Source: Janthinobacterium sp.
Lineage (GTDB): Bacteria > Pseudomonadota > Gammaproteobacteria > Burkholderiales > Burkholderiaceae_D
DNA: 64,000 bases
Direction: 5' to 3'
Assembly (NCBI GenBank): GCA_003133225.1
Contig: PKWL01000015.1
Coordinates: 20,002 to 84,001, forward strand
Position 1 is the first letter of the stretch, and every line of letters begins with the position of its first letter. Below, piece by piece: positions 1-8,540 of the stretch. The notes under the pieces are model-generated. The model was not told where the DNA came from. It made no database searches and saw only the letters and a list, made by a program, of their open reading frames with translations. The translations under genes were made by a program, and so were the position numbers.

Positions 1-402
1 GCGTCCGAGATCGATCCCATGATGTGCGTAAAAGCGGTGATCCTCCGTCGAAATCAGCGCCTGAATCACATACGGCGAGACTTGACTAATCTTGATTCTC
101 TCCTGCAACCCCTGATCAAAATTGGCCAATTGCCTGCCGTCGGCCGACACCAGGACCGTCGCTTGCGCGCTGCGTGCCTGCCTCAGATCCTTGATACTGG
201 GCGTAATCGGGATCAGCACGACGATATAGCAAAACAAAAGGACAAATAGCGCCGCACCAGCCATTCCCATCAACAACAAGACGCGCCGACGCGGACTTTG
301 CCGCATCAGGTAGGCATGCGTTTGCGCGTACCGGTCCAAGGTTTTTTCTGAAAATACGGTAAAGCCGTGCTGCAAGCGCTGGCGCAATTTGCTCAGTCGC
401 AT
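1..402 (-). CDS. Class A penicillin-binding protein (PBP1A-like), N-terminal part, cut by the window edge
   Basis: This frame runs off the left edge of the window; 134 codons are present. The visible protein has a basic cytoplasmic tail of about 40 residues, one membrane helix (about 41-63) and then the start of a GT51 glycosyltransferase domain. The region from about 81 to 104 fits the family's VLSADGR...LANF pattern, and the motif TEDHRFYAHHGID near residues 119-131 is the catalytic ED..F..H.G box of peptidoglycan glycosyltransferases. The known role is polymerising lipid II, with transpeptidation expected from the missing C-terminal part. An ATG at 402 follows GGACGA; an in-frame GTG at 417 is an alternative start. 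PBP1A is the likeliest subtype, but a monofunctional or PBP1C-type enzyme cannot be excluded. Confidence 0.85.
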   Translation of the reverse strand, partial: MRLSKLRQRLQHGFTVFSEKTLDRYAQTHAYLMRQSPRRRVLLLMGMAGAALFVLLFCYIVVLIPITPSIKDLRQARSAQATVLVSADGRQLANFDQGLQERIKISQVSPYVIQALISTEDHRFYAHHGIDLGR

Positions 403-1128
403 TTGTTTTTCGTCCACTATCGATATACCTTGCCTGGCTACTCATAAAAAGTCGAATTACTACGGCACAGCTAATTTCCCCGTTCCGCCCGTACTTTACT
501 ACATGGCGCGATTATGGGCTCGCGCCGGCACCCGTTCAATTTTTTGGCGCCTCACCGCGCCACCGGGGCGCACATGCTTTCCCTGCTATGCCAAGCTCGC
601 AGCAACGGGCGCGGCCAACCATTGGTGCAGCGACATACCGCGCGCCACTTGCCTTGCCAGCTCTTGTTAGGGATGTCGCACAGGTTTTGCAGCGCCGCCG
701 ACGCAAAACGGGGCTTGCACCAAATGGTCGCCTGAATCGGCCCCGGCGCTACCGGTGGGTCTTGCGCCCGTTAAAAATTGCCGCGAACGGCAGAAAACGA
801 ATAAAAGCAACGGGTCGATGGACAGGTTCGACGGTGGGACCAAGATGGTTAGTCATAAAAATAATTGGGGCCGTATGTACGCTATCGCACGGATCTGAGG
901 GCATGGGCAATGGACAATTGCCACATGAAGTGGAGTGCTTGAGCAGCACCGTGGACAGCCATGGCAGCGGTGCGATGAGCGGCCCCGACCTGTCTTTCCC
1001 GCCTGTAGAATCTGCAGCCGCGCGGTCCCGAGCGCGGGTCCGTCGCTTCCTGCGGCTTACCGGATGGCGCTAGCGGCGCAACGCTGCCACATGGCATAAC
1101 TTTTTTTAACAGCGCTAAGGGGAAAAAA
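403..1128. other. Intergenic region without a convincing gene
   Basis: About 700 bases lie between the divergent PBP gene and the small membrane-protein gene. Open frames here are arginine- and serine-rich, lack good ribosome binding sites and resemble no family I know. The segment probably carries promoters for both flanking genes, but I could not pick out a clear -35/-10 pair. Confidence 0.4.
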
Positions 1129-1320
1129 ATGACCTTGATAATTAGCTTGATCGTGTATCTCGTTATTTTCGGATTGATATGGTGGTTAGTCGGCATGTTG
1201 CCGTTGCCATCACCGGTTGGGCAAATAGTGCGCGTGCTTTTCATTCTTTTGTTAATTATGATCATTCTTTCAGTAACCGGTATTCTGCCCGGCGTCAATG
1301 TGCCGTTAATACGCTTGTAA
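1129..1320 (+). CDS. Small membrane protein (Thivi_2564-like)
   Basis: A 63-residue, almost entirely hydrophobic protein with two predicted membrane helices (about residues 3-24 and 33-53) joined by a short GMLPLPSPVGQ turn. Size and pattern match the short Thivi_2564-type membrane proteins that are common and uncharacterised in proteobacteria; no function is known. A strong AAGGGG ribosome binding site lies just before the ATG, and a very strong terminator follows 54 bases after the stop, so this is probably a single-gene transcript. Confidence 0.72.
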   Translation: MTLIISLIVYLVIFGLIWWLVGMLPLPSPVGQIVRVLFILLLIMIILSVTGILPGVNVPLIRL

Positions 1321-1373
1321 CAGGAAAAGGCGCAAACTTTGGCGTGGGTCGTTTCTAACTATTTTGAATAATT

Positions 1374-1418
1374 GGGGGTGGGTTGCCATGCCAATGGCAA
1401 CCCACCCCCGTTTTTTTT
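1374..1418 (+). terminator. Strong rho-independent terminator
   Basis: A perfect 16-bp stem (1374-1389 pairing with 1394-1409) with a 4-base loop is followed by eight T residues at 1411-1418. It terminates the small membrane-protein transcript. There is no matching A-run on the left, so it acts on the + strand. Confidence 0.93.
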
Positions 1419-1820
1419 GGCGCATTTAGCTAAAAATAGGCTGTGGCAGCGGGCTGTAACAGCGGCGCCAGCTGCTTAGCTACCAAAGGGACCAAAGATA
1501 TACCGCTTGCCTCGCCCCCTAGTGAGCTGGAGCGCTCAAGACGGGCAGTGCATGCGGCGCGACGCTCGCGAGCGCTGGCTTGCCTTCCATTCGGGACGTC
1601 AAGGTGCCCTGGCCAAACGGCTGCGCATTTTGACGTTGCAAGGCAGAGCCAAACCAGGTTGACGAAATCGGACGGGGCCGTCGATGGTTCTGGCTCTGCA
1701 AAAAACCGTAATGCCGGACCCCGCTGCCGTCTTAGGTGGCGAAGCGGGCAGCAAGATGGTTGCAGGCGGGCGCAAGCGCGCTCTTGCATTGACCCTGGCG
1801 GCGCGCAGCCGGGGCATTTT
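1419..1820. other. Intergenic region, nothing recognised
   Basis: Overlapping frames on both strands give Arg/Ala/Pro-rich translations with no family resemblance and no ribosome binding sites. The segment lies between a + strand terminator and the 3' end of a - strand response-regulator gene. I see no gene here. Confidence 0.4.
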
Positions 1821-2999
1821 TTATTGCTTGCGAGGCCCATTGATGGTGCCGACGATGACCCAGTTCTCGTCCACCCGTACGGCGCGCCAATCGATCGCCG
1901 TAGCTAGGATCGCGCCGTCCTTGCGGCATAATGTCACGCCTTGGCGCTGCACCTCGACCCCGGCGAGCAGCGGGTCGAAGATGGTCGCTAGCTGCGCGCG
2001 GTTGCCAATGCCGAGCTCGGCCAGATCGACGCCAAACCATTCATGCCGGCTGTAACCGGACATGCGGCAAGCCGTCTCGTTGACGTCGATCACGCGCAAG
2101 CTGGCGTAGTCGAGTAAGCACACGCCTTGATCGATGACATCCATGGCCGCACGAAAGCGCCGTTGCTCAAGGTTCGGGCGCATGCGATCGGTGACCTCCA
2201 TACCGATGCCGCGATAGCCGGTAAAGCGGCTGGCGCTATCGAACATCGGCTCCCCGCTCACTTGCAGATATTGAGTGCTGCCATCGATGTTGCTGCGGCT
2301 GTAGACGAAATCGAGAAAGGGGCGCCGCGCCGCAATGTTAGCATCGAGCAACGCGCGCTCGGCTTCGTTCCAGCGCCATGGTGACGCAGAACTGATCGCG
2401 CCCGGCGTGCCGTCGCCGCCAATGCCGAGCATTTCGAAGACGGGGCCGGAGAATTCAGTCAGCTTTCCCTGCGCGTCCTGCTCCCAATACCAGTCCGATG
2501 AGAGTTCGGTAAAGCGCTGAAAGCGCGCCTCGCTGGCGCGCAATTGGGCCGTGCGTTCCTGCACCGTGCGCTCTAGCACCTGATTGTATTGGCTCACTTT
2601 CTGATACAGCAGGCGCACCTCGAGCATGTTGTGGATGCGGGTTTGCACCTCCAGCAAATCGAACGGTTTGCTGACAAAGTCCTTGGCGCCCGCCTGCAGC
2701 GCGCGCAGCTTATGCCCCGGTTGCGCCGTGATCACCAGTACCGGTACGTAGCCGCCCGTCTCGACGTCCTTCAAGCCTTCCATGACCTCGAAGCCATCCA
2801 TTTCTGGCATTTGCAAATCGAGCAAGATCAGGTCGTAATGATGCGCCTCATGCAAGGCGCAGACGGCACGCGGATCCATGGTCGATGCGAGATGGGTATA
2901 CCCCGCGTTGCGCAGCATTTGTTCTAGCAGCATGACATTGACTTCCTGGTCATCGACGATCAGGATGCTGGCGTTTAAAATCTCGGATGCTTCAAGCAT
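1821..2999 (-). CDS. Response regulator with C-terminal PAS domains
   Basis: A 392-residue protein. Its N-terminal receiver domain has ILIVDDQEVN, the phospho-acceptor Asp in LILLDLQMPEMDGF (about residue 61) and the Lys of SKPFDLLE. A coiled-coil linker (VLERTVQERTAQLRAS) leads into two PAS-type modules (about 150-270 and 275-390). No HTH, GGDEF, EAL or phosphatase output domain follows, so it may act through protein contact or be a shortened relative of longer regulators. The ATG at 2999 follows GGGGA and replaces a longer TTG frame. It lies 40 bases downstream of the hybrid kinase gene, so the two probably form one two-component operon. Confidence 0.88.
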   Translation of the reverse strand: MLEASEILNASILIVDDQEVNVMLLEQMLRNAGYTHLASTMDPRAVCALHEAHHYDLILLDLQMPEMDGFEVMEGLKDVETGGYVPVLVITAQPGHKLRALQAGAKDFVSKPFDLLEVQTRIHNMLEVRLLYQKVSQYNQVLERTVQERTAQLRASEARFQRFTELSSDWYWEQDAQGKLTEFSGPVFEMLGIGGDGTPGAISSASPWRWNEAERALLDANIAARRPFLDFVYSRSNIDGSTQYLQVSGEPMFDSASRFTGYRGIGMEVTDRMRPNLEQRRFRAAMDVIDQGVCLLDYASLRVIDVNETACRMSGYSRHEWFGVDLAELGIGNRAQLATIFDPLLAGVEVQRQGVTLCRKDGAILATAIDWRAVRVDENWVIVGTINGPRKQ

Positions 3000-3038
3000 T
3001 ACATTGTTCCCCACAAGTCGTCCTTCGTTCGGCACCAA

Positions 3039-5324
3039 TCACCGTACTGCCCCTTCTGCCATGCCATGTTCGGCCGCAAAGTGCAGGGCAACATCGAGCG
3101 CATCCATAAACTCGACCACCTTGATCGGTTTGGTCAAATAACGGAAGAAGCCGGCCTGCATGCCCTTTTCGATATCGCGCGGGACGGCGTTGGCCGACAA
3201 CGCCAGCACCGGGATGTGGGCGGTCGCCGGATCGTCGCGCAAAATCTGCAAGGCACCAAAACCGCTGATGCCGGGCAAGTTAATATCCATCAAAATCACA
3301 TCGGGCCGATAGGCGCGTGCGAGCTCGATGCCCAGATGGCCATCAACGGCCGTTAACAATTTCAAATCGCTGCGCCGGGCAATCAATTGTTCTACCAGCA
3401 ACAAATTGGCCGGATTATCCTCGACATAGAGCAAAGTGCGCTTGGTTGATCCCTGCTCGGCTCCAGCTTCGTCGCCAGTGGCAACGGCGGCGCTGCTGGC
3501 AAATACCAACTGCGGTGCGCTGACCGCGGCCAATTCGATCCAAAAGACGGTGCCAACGCCGACTGTGCTCTCGACGCCGATGACGCCGTCCATCAACTCG
3601 ATTAACTGCTTGGTGACGACGAGGCCGATACCGGTACCCTCCTCAGGGCTGCTCTCCTGCCCCAGCCGATTGAACGGCTGGAACAGTTGGCCGAGTTGCT
3701 CGGGTGCCAAGCCCGCACCCGTATCCGTGACGCTCACGCGCACGCGGTCCGCGCCGCTCATCACACATTCGACAATGACCGAACCACCGCTTCGGTTGTA
3801 TTTGATCGCGTTCGACAGCAAGTTGATCATCACCTGTTTGACCCTGGTCCGGTCGGCATGCACGAAAAACAGATTGTCAAGCTCTGGAAAACTCAGCTGA
3901 ATGCCGCGTTTTTGCGCTTGCGGCTCGATCATGGCCCGACAATCTTGCAGCACATCAAACAGGGACATCGATTCTTGCGACATGGTCACCTTGCCCGATT
4001 CGATCATGGCCAGGTCAAGGATTTCATTAATCAAGCGCAGCAAATACCAGCCGCCCTTCAATATCTGATCGATCGAGCGCTGCTGCTCCAATGGTGGCGC
4101 TGGCGTCGCCGAGGCCATCAGCTGCGCAAAACCGAGCACGGCATTTAGGGGCGTGCGCAACTCATGACTCATGCTGGACAAAAATTCGGATTTCGCCAGA
4201 TTGGCTTTTTCGGCCGCCGCCTTCGCGCCTTCCAGTTCAATATTGTTTTCTTGCAAAGCCAGCTCGAATTGCTTGCGCTCGGTGACGTCGCGCGCTGCCG
4301 CGAACACGCCTTGCAGTTTACGCTCGCGGTCGTGGAAGGTAGTCGCGTTGTATGACACCACGGTTTCCTTGCCATTTCTGGCGTGCGCCGTCAACTCATA
4401 ATTGGTCACCTTGCTCTCGCGCAGGACGCGCGTGATGGCTGCCTCGGCCCGTTCCGGCTCCGTGAAGAAACTTTTAAACGGCGCCCCGATCAATTCGTCA
4501 CGCGTGCAGCCCGTCAGCGCTTCCATCTGCTGATTGACGTCGCTGATAATGCCGCGCGGGTCGGTCGTCATGATCGCGTCGATATTCGATTCAATCAACG
4601 AGCGGGTGTAGAACTGTTGATCGCGCAAACGCTGGTCCAGCAGCGCCTGCTCCGCTTCGACTTGTTTGCGCGCTGTGTTATCCGTGCCAATTAGCAAGTA
4701 ACCGATGACTTTTTCTTGCGCGTCGCGCAGCGCCGTGACGGACACGATTGCCGGAAAGCGGCTGCCATCCTTGCGGATATAAGTCAGCTCGTAAATATCC
4801 TCAATGCCGCGTGAGGCCTTAAACACCAAGGCCTCAAATCCGGGCATGATCGGGGTATCCCATTCCACGCTCAAGGACGCGGCCCGCGAAATGAGCTCTT
4901 GCGCGTCCGAAATGCCGGCCGGCGTGATCTTGTCGACCACGTCCTCGGCCCTATAACCGAGCATGCGTTCGGCGCCCACGTTGAAAATTTGGATCACGCC
5001 ATGGGCATCGGTGGCGATGCTGGAGAAATTGGCGCTGTTGAAAATGGCGTTTTGCAAGGCGCCCGCGATCAGCAAGGGCTGCGGTCCCGCTTTCATTGCC
5101 GCATCGGGCGCTGCGCGGGCGCGCATCAGGCGCCGTATGCGCCCATACAGCAGAGCTAGAAATGCCAACAACAAGACGACGCTGATGGCGGCGACGTCAA
5201 CCGCGGCGCCCGTTGGGGGCGCATTGTTCCACGCAATGGTGCCAACTAGCGCCAGCACGGCCAGTGTCGTGAAAAGCCCAATTAACATTAGCCGCTCGAC
5301 CGGCGTTTTTTCCATCGTGTGCAT
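3039..5324 (-). CDS. Hybrid sensor histidine kinase (2 TM, 2 PAS, HisKA, HATPase, REC)
   Basis: A 761-residue inner-membrane kinase. Two helices (about 12-32 and 42-61) enclose only a very short periplasmic loop, so sensing is probably by the two PAS domains (about 93-225 and 236-352). The HisKA phospho-His lies in SMSHELRTPLN (about residue 387). The ATPase domain shows NLLSNAIKYN, DTGAGL and GTGIGL, and a C-terminal receiver carries the Asp in VILMDINLPG (about 680). The architecture predicts a phosphorelay, with the adjacent response regulator as the likely partner. No output domain is present. Confidence 0.93.
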   Translation of the reverse strand: MHTMEKTPVERLMLIGLFTTLAVLALVGTIAWNNAPPTGAAVDVAAISVVLLLAFLALLYGRIRRLMRARAAPDAAMKAGPQPLLIAGALQNAIFNSANFSSIATDAHGVIQIFNVGAERMLGYRAEDVVDKITPAGISDAQELISRAASLSVEWDTPIMPGFEALVFKASRGIEDIYELTYIRKDGSRFPAIVSVTALRDAQEKVIGYLLIGTDNTARKQVEAEQALLDQRLRDQQFYTRSLIESNIDAIMTTDPRGIISDVNQQMEALTGCTRDELIGAPFKSFFTEPERAEAAITRVLRESKVTNYELTAHARNGKETVVSYNATTFHDRERKLQGVFAAARDVTERKQFELALQENNIELEGAKAAAEKANLAKSEFLSSMSHELRTPLNAVLGFAQLMASATPAPPLEQQRSIDQILKGGWYLLRLINEILDLAMIESGKVTMSQESMSLFDVLQDCRAMIEPQAQKRGIQLSFPELDNLFFVHADRTRVKQVMINLLSNAIKYNRSGGSVIVECVMSGADRVRVSVTDTGAGLAPEQLGQLFQPFNRLGQESSPEEGTGIGLVVTKQLIELMDGVIGVESTVGVGTVFWIELAAVSAPQLVFASSAAVATGDEAGAEQGSTKRTLLYVEDNPANLLLVEQLIARRSDLKLLTAVDGHLGIELARAYRPDVILMDINLPGISGFGALQILRDDPATAHIPVLALSANAVPRDIEKGMQAGFFRYLTKPIKVVEFMDALDVALHFAAEHGMAEGAVR

Positions 5325-5402
5325 TTTTTCAGACCTTGATTAACTTACCAATTTACGCTAGCGTCGGTTCGGAAGAAGGGGCCGGGTCGCAGCGCCAACG
5401 CA

Positions 5403-6152
5403 TCATGTTTTCCGAGCCGGAGCCGGCGTCTCTTGGCGCTGCAGCACGTCAGACAACAAGCGGGCGAATTCCTTTTTGACGACGTCATAACATTCACACA
5501 CATCGTTTTCCAGTCCGGCCCGGTCTAGCACCGTGATATGGCCGCGCCGATAGCTGATATAACCGCACACCTGCAATTTGCGGGCCGCTTCGGTCACGCC
5601 TTCGCGCCGCACCCCCAACATATTGGCGATCAACTCTTGGGTCATGGTCAATTCGTTTGACGGCAAGCGGTCCAGGGTCAGCAAAAGCCAGCGGCACAAT
5701 TGCTGCTGCACCGAGTGATGACGGTTGCACACGGCCGTCTGCGACATTTGCGTGAGCAATGCTTGTGTGTAGCGCAGCAACAAGCGCATCACCGGTCCGG
5801 CCCGGTTAAATTCGTCCATCAAGATATTGGCCTTCAGGCGGTAGCCGTGGCCTCCCGTCTGCACCACGGCGCGGCTGGGTGTGGAGTCGCCGCCCATGAA
5901 AAGAGGAATCCCCAGCACGCCTTCTTTGCCAACGCCGGCAATTTCCGACGAGCTGCCGTTTTCCAGCAAATAATGCAGCGAAATAATCGAGGTGGTTGGA
6001 AAATGGACATACTGCAGCTTGTCGCCGGACTCGTACAGGACGTCCCCGAGCTGCATTGGGATCAATTCCAAATGCGGCGCCAAGCGGTCGAACTCAGCGT
6101 CGAGCAGAGCAGCCAAAAGATGGTTCTGGTTTGGGTCGTGCTTACTGACCAT
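5403..6152 (-). CDS. Crp/Fnr-family transcriptional regulator
   Basis: A 249-residue protein with an N-terminal cyclic-nucleotide-binding-like beta roll (about 20-140; GDVLYESGDKLQYVHFP, GVGKEGVLGIPLFMGG) and a C-terminal winged helix containing the recognition region ANMLGVRREGVTEAA. There is no N-terminal cysteine cluster of the FNR type, and the usual cAMP phosphate-binding residues are not obvious, so the signal is unknown. Such proteins in Burkholderiales often sit near sensor kinases. The gene reads towards the kinase and regulator genes, with 78 bases between them. It may be autoregulated from the promoter proposed at 6308-6337. Confidence 0.88.
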   Translation of the reverse strand: MVSKHDPNQNHLLAALLDAEFDRLAPHLELIPMQLGDVLYESGDKLQYVHFPTTSIISLHYLLENGSSSEIAGVGKEGVLGIPLFMGGDSTPSRAVVQTGGHGYRLKANILMDEFNRAGPVMRLLLRYTQALLTQMSQTAVCNRHHSVQQQLCRWLLLTLDRLPSNELTMTQELIANMLGVRREGVTEAARKLQVCGYISYRRGHITVLDRAGLENDVCECYDVVKKEFARLLSDVLQRQETPAPARKT

Positions 6153-6525
6153 AGGGGCATTCTGTCATCAGTCGTTATCTCAAAGGGCGGGAAGGGAGCT
6201 AGGCACCGGAACGCCAGTGGGCAAAACAGAGTAACACACGCCCAATACTCGAGCCCGACTGTATTTGTTCCCACGCCCGCAGTCCGTACGCTACCGCACT
6301 TAAGCTAATTATAGTGCCACAGATCAACAGGACGCAATACCGGCAAACCGACCCAAGTACATCAACTGGCTGCGCCGGCACCCGTAGAAATGCGAAGCGA
6401 GTACTTAAAATACACCGCCGATTGGGATATTAATCGAGATGTTTGTATTGTCCATGCACATCCGAAAAAAAGCATGCGGCATACCGCGAGCCGCCACGGC
6501 GCAGACCGTGGCATGAAGGCGCTCG
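6153..6525. other. Intergenic region with promoter only
   Basis: About 370 bases between the Crp/Fnr gene and the 3' end of the SYLF lipoprotein gene. Apart from the proposed promoter at 6308-6337, no coding or RNA feature was recognised. Confidence 0.4.
6308..6337 (-). promoter_or_regulatory. Possible sigma-70 promoter of the Crp/Fnr gene
   Basis: On the - strand a perfect TATAAT (6308-6313) lies 18 bases from TTGCGT (6332-6337). It would give a leader of roughly 150 bases before the gene starting at 6152. The -35 match is partial. Confidence 0.45.
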
Positions 6526-7122
6526 TCAAATGTCCAGCGGCGCCAAGCTCATGCCCGCCAGTACGGGCCGCTCTAGAATGCCGCGACCGTCCAACACCAA
6601 GGCGAGCAAAGGCGCCTGCGCCGCACCGCCTACAACGTGTCCAGCAGCGTCAAGTGTCGGCGTCGAGACCGGCAGCCGCCATAATGCGTTTCCCTCAAAT
6701 TGGCTGAGAGCGTCAAAGCTCATGCACATCAATATCACCGCTTCCGGCCCCGCCTCGGCATTGCCTGTATCCGTCAGCTGGTAATAGGCCATGAAAGTAT
6801 TTGCGACTCGCAAGGCGCCCTGGCCCCATCGTTCGCCCAGCACGGGATCGCTACGCACCACCGTCGGAAACACGAGAATTCCCCGCGCTTTCTGCGCCAC
6901 CACCTGTACTTCCGGTGCGACCCGATACAAGCGCTGTAATGTCGCGGCAAAGTCCGTCTCGATGTAACGCCGCTGCTGCGCACGGCTAAATTCCGTACTC
7001 ACGGGCCCCGTACAGCCGACGAGGGCCAACGAAGCCACGGCAAATGTCAAGCACTTGCCAAAAAATAAACGCCGGTCACTGGGCGGCCGCGCCGCAACAT
7101 CTTCGACTTCCATTGCAGCCAC
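6526..7122 (-). CDS. SYLF-domain lipid-binding lipoprotein, probable
   Basis: A 198-residue protein with a basic N-terminus, a hydrophobic stretch and a lipobox-like LVGC (Cys about residue 37), suggesting lipoprotein export. After the Cys, the pattern LQRLYRVAPEVQVVAQKARGILVFP is typical of SYLF/YSC84 proteins, in which a Lys-Ala-rich helix precedes GILVFP. The C-terminal part contains the Gly-rich strands expected of the fold (GNALWRLPV, GRGILERPVLAG). SYLF proteins bind lipid; no bacterial pathway can be assigned. An upstream start within the first 15 residues is possible. It is followed upstream on the same strand by hsp20, which suggests stress-related co-location. Confidence 0.72.
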   Translation of the reverse strand: MAAMEVEDVAARPPSDRRLFFGKCLTFAVASLALVGCTGPVSTEFSRAQQRRYIETDFAATLQRLYRVAPEVQVVAQKARGILVFPTVVRSDPVLGERWGQGALRVANTFMAYYQLTDTGNAEAGPEAVILMCMSFDALSQFEGNALWRLPVSTPTLDAAGHVVGGAAQAPLLALVLDGRGILERPVLAGMSLAPLDI

Positions 7123-7180
7123 CCCGCCTCACTAACTAGAACCGAGCGATCCGAAAGAACCGTACAAGGCCAACGGTGAA

Positions 7181-7645
7181 TTACTGGACTGTCAATTTTT
7201 TAGGCTGTGCCGATAATTTTTTCGGCAGACTCAGCATCAAAATCCCGTTTTCGAGCCGCGCCTTGGCGCCGGCGTCCTCGACTTCAACGGGCAAGCTGAA
7301 GCTGCGCGCATACTTGCGAGTAGAGCGCTCGCCATACACAATATGTTCACCTTCCTTTTGCGCCGATTCGCGTTTCGCTTCGCCTTCGACCGACACGTTG
7401 CGATTGTCGATCGCCACCTTCACGTTTTTCTTCTCCACGCCAGGCATTTCGAGTTCGATCTCAAACGTCCTGTCGGTCTCAAGCACATTTAAACGGGGAC
7501 TAAAGGTAGTCGCATCGAGCCGGCCAGCGGATGCATAAGGTATTAAAAAATCTTCAAACATATTTTCCACCAGACGCCCAAATTGGTCGTCCAGGGAAGG
7601 ACGGTAGCTAGACAAGGGTGAATTGTCACGTCGACTGATGTTCAT
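7181..7645 (-). CDS. Hsp20/alpha-crystallin small heat-shock protein
   Basis: A 154-residue small heat-shock protein. An N-terminal arm (DDQFGRLVENMFEDFL) is followed by the alpha-crystallin domain (about 45-140; FEIELEMPGVEKKNV, RNVSVEGEAKRES, ARSFSLP) with the conserved A.LENGILMLSLPK motif near 130-142 and a short basic tail. The known role is an ATP-independent holdase that keeps unfolding proteins soluble in the cytoplasm. The start follows an excellent AAGGAGG site. A CTTGAAA-type -35 upstream suggests sigma-32 control. Confidence 0.95.
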   Translation of the reverse strand: MNISRRDNSPLSSYRPSLDDQFGRLVENMFEDFLIPYASAGRLDATTFSPRLNVLETDRTFEIELEMPGVEKKNVKVAIDNRNVSVEGEAKRESAQKEGEHIVYGERSTRKYARSFSLPVEVEDAGAKARLENGILMLSLPKKLSAQPKKLTVQ

Positions 7646-7686
7646 GATGGCCTCCTTTGTCTCTCATGAAATAAGATGGACACCAT

Positions 7687-7718
7687 TAAATATAGAACAA
7701 CAATCTGCTGCTTTCAAG
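7687..7718 (-). promoter_or_regulatory. Possible heat-shock (sigma-32-like) promoter of hsp20
   Basis: The - strand shows CTTGAAA at 7712-7718, matching the sigma-32 -35 box, and CTATATTTA at 7687-7695 about 16 bases downstream. The -10 differs from the classic CCCATNT, so the call is moderate. Confidence 0.45.
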
Positions 7719-7853
7719 AGTGCTGATCCGGTGCGACCAGCCGGCGGCGCGCACGGTCGTCACTGGGCAAAGGCGTATGTCAAAGCGTATGTATCAGTGC
7801 CGGACGTTCGGCGCGAAAACCGAAAAACGCCGGCCCACGACATGCCGCTCGGG

Positions 7854-8102
7854 TCATGCCAAGCGCACGAGGGGATTGGCGATGATATTGTCAATCTGGC
7901 GGATCGCCTCGTCGCAGGCAGCGGCAATTGCGTCCTCCGCCTGCTCGCGCACAAACTGCATGGTCGCCCCCTCAAACACTTCCACGCCGTCGGCGCCGGC
8001 CCGTTTGATCTCGCAGCTCGCCGACCACTGCTTGTCAGAGCTCGGAATGGCTAGCGGAATTATTTCCCAGCCTTTGTAGTGAATTTTTGATTGGTCGCCC
8101 AC
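7854..8102 (-). CDS. Small conserved-type protein, function unknown (YKGW family)
   Basis: An 82-residue soluble protein starting at a GTG that is well spaced from AAAGGAG; the longer frame upstream has no better site. It opens with IHYKGWEIIPLAI and ends in an amphipathic helix (AIAAACDEAIRQIDNIIA). It resembles the neighbouring gene at 8179-8415 in layout: an N-terminal Y-(K/R)-G-(W/Y) strand motif, a charged middle and a C-terminal helix, so the two are probably diverged paralogues. I do not recognise a characterised family. Confidence 0.7.
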   Translation of the reverse strand: MGDQSKIHYKGWEIIPLAIPSSDKQWSASCEIKRAGADGVEVFEGATMQFVREQAEDAIAAACDEAIRQIDNIIANPLVRLA

Positions 8103-8178
8103 ATTACTCTCCTTTAGGAACAAGAGAAATCCTAGCACGAAGCGTCAGGACCGCGTATCGAAAAATGATCAGACAATG

Positions 8179-8415
8179 CTATTTGTCCTGCAGGGCCAGT
8201 AAATTGTCAACTTCGATCTTCGCCACTTCCATGCCGGCCAAGCAGGCAACCTCGGGTCCCGCATAACCGCCCAAGGTCTGGCTACCCGATAACCTGGCGG
8301 GCTCGGGCGCGCCGTCTTTTGACAAAACGTAATTAAAGTCCCATTGGTCTCCCTCGTCCTTAATTGGGGTGACGGCGATGGTATAGCCTCGGTACTCTGC
8401 CGTTAATCTATCCAT
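8179..8415 (-). CDS. Small conserved-type protein, function unknown (YRGY family)
   Basis: A 78-residue soluble protein starting with MDRLTAEYRGYTIAVTPIKD, preceded by a good CAGGAG site; the extra eleven upstream codons are not supported. A beta-strand-rich front (QWDFNYVLSK) is followed by a C-terminal helix (EVACLAGMEVAKIEVDNLLA). It looks like a paralogue of the gene just downstream on the same strand. No function is known. The - strand series amn, this gene, its paralogue and hsp20 is close but each gene has its own leader. Confidence 0.72.
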   Translation of the reverse strand: MDRLTAEYRGYTIAVTPIKDEGDQWDFNYVLSKDGAPEPARLSGSQTLGGYAGPEVACLAGMEVAKIEVDNLLALQDK

Positions 8416-8540
8416 AATTTCTCCTGTGTATTGAGAAAATACTAGCATGAAGAATGGCCGGCCGGCGCCAGCCTGACCTGTCCGTCGGTCAAATCGGCAG
8501 CGCGCCCGCCGTCATGGCTCTATCAGGCGCGAGCTGCCTG

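Noticed and set aside
116..445. A 109-codon minus frame at the left edge
   Set aside because: The adjacent frame carries an unmistakable GT51 motif over the same bases, so this one is a shadow.
588..1073. A 161-codon + frame before the small membrane-protein gene
   Set aside because: Arg/Ser-rich, no ribosome binding site and no family resemblance.
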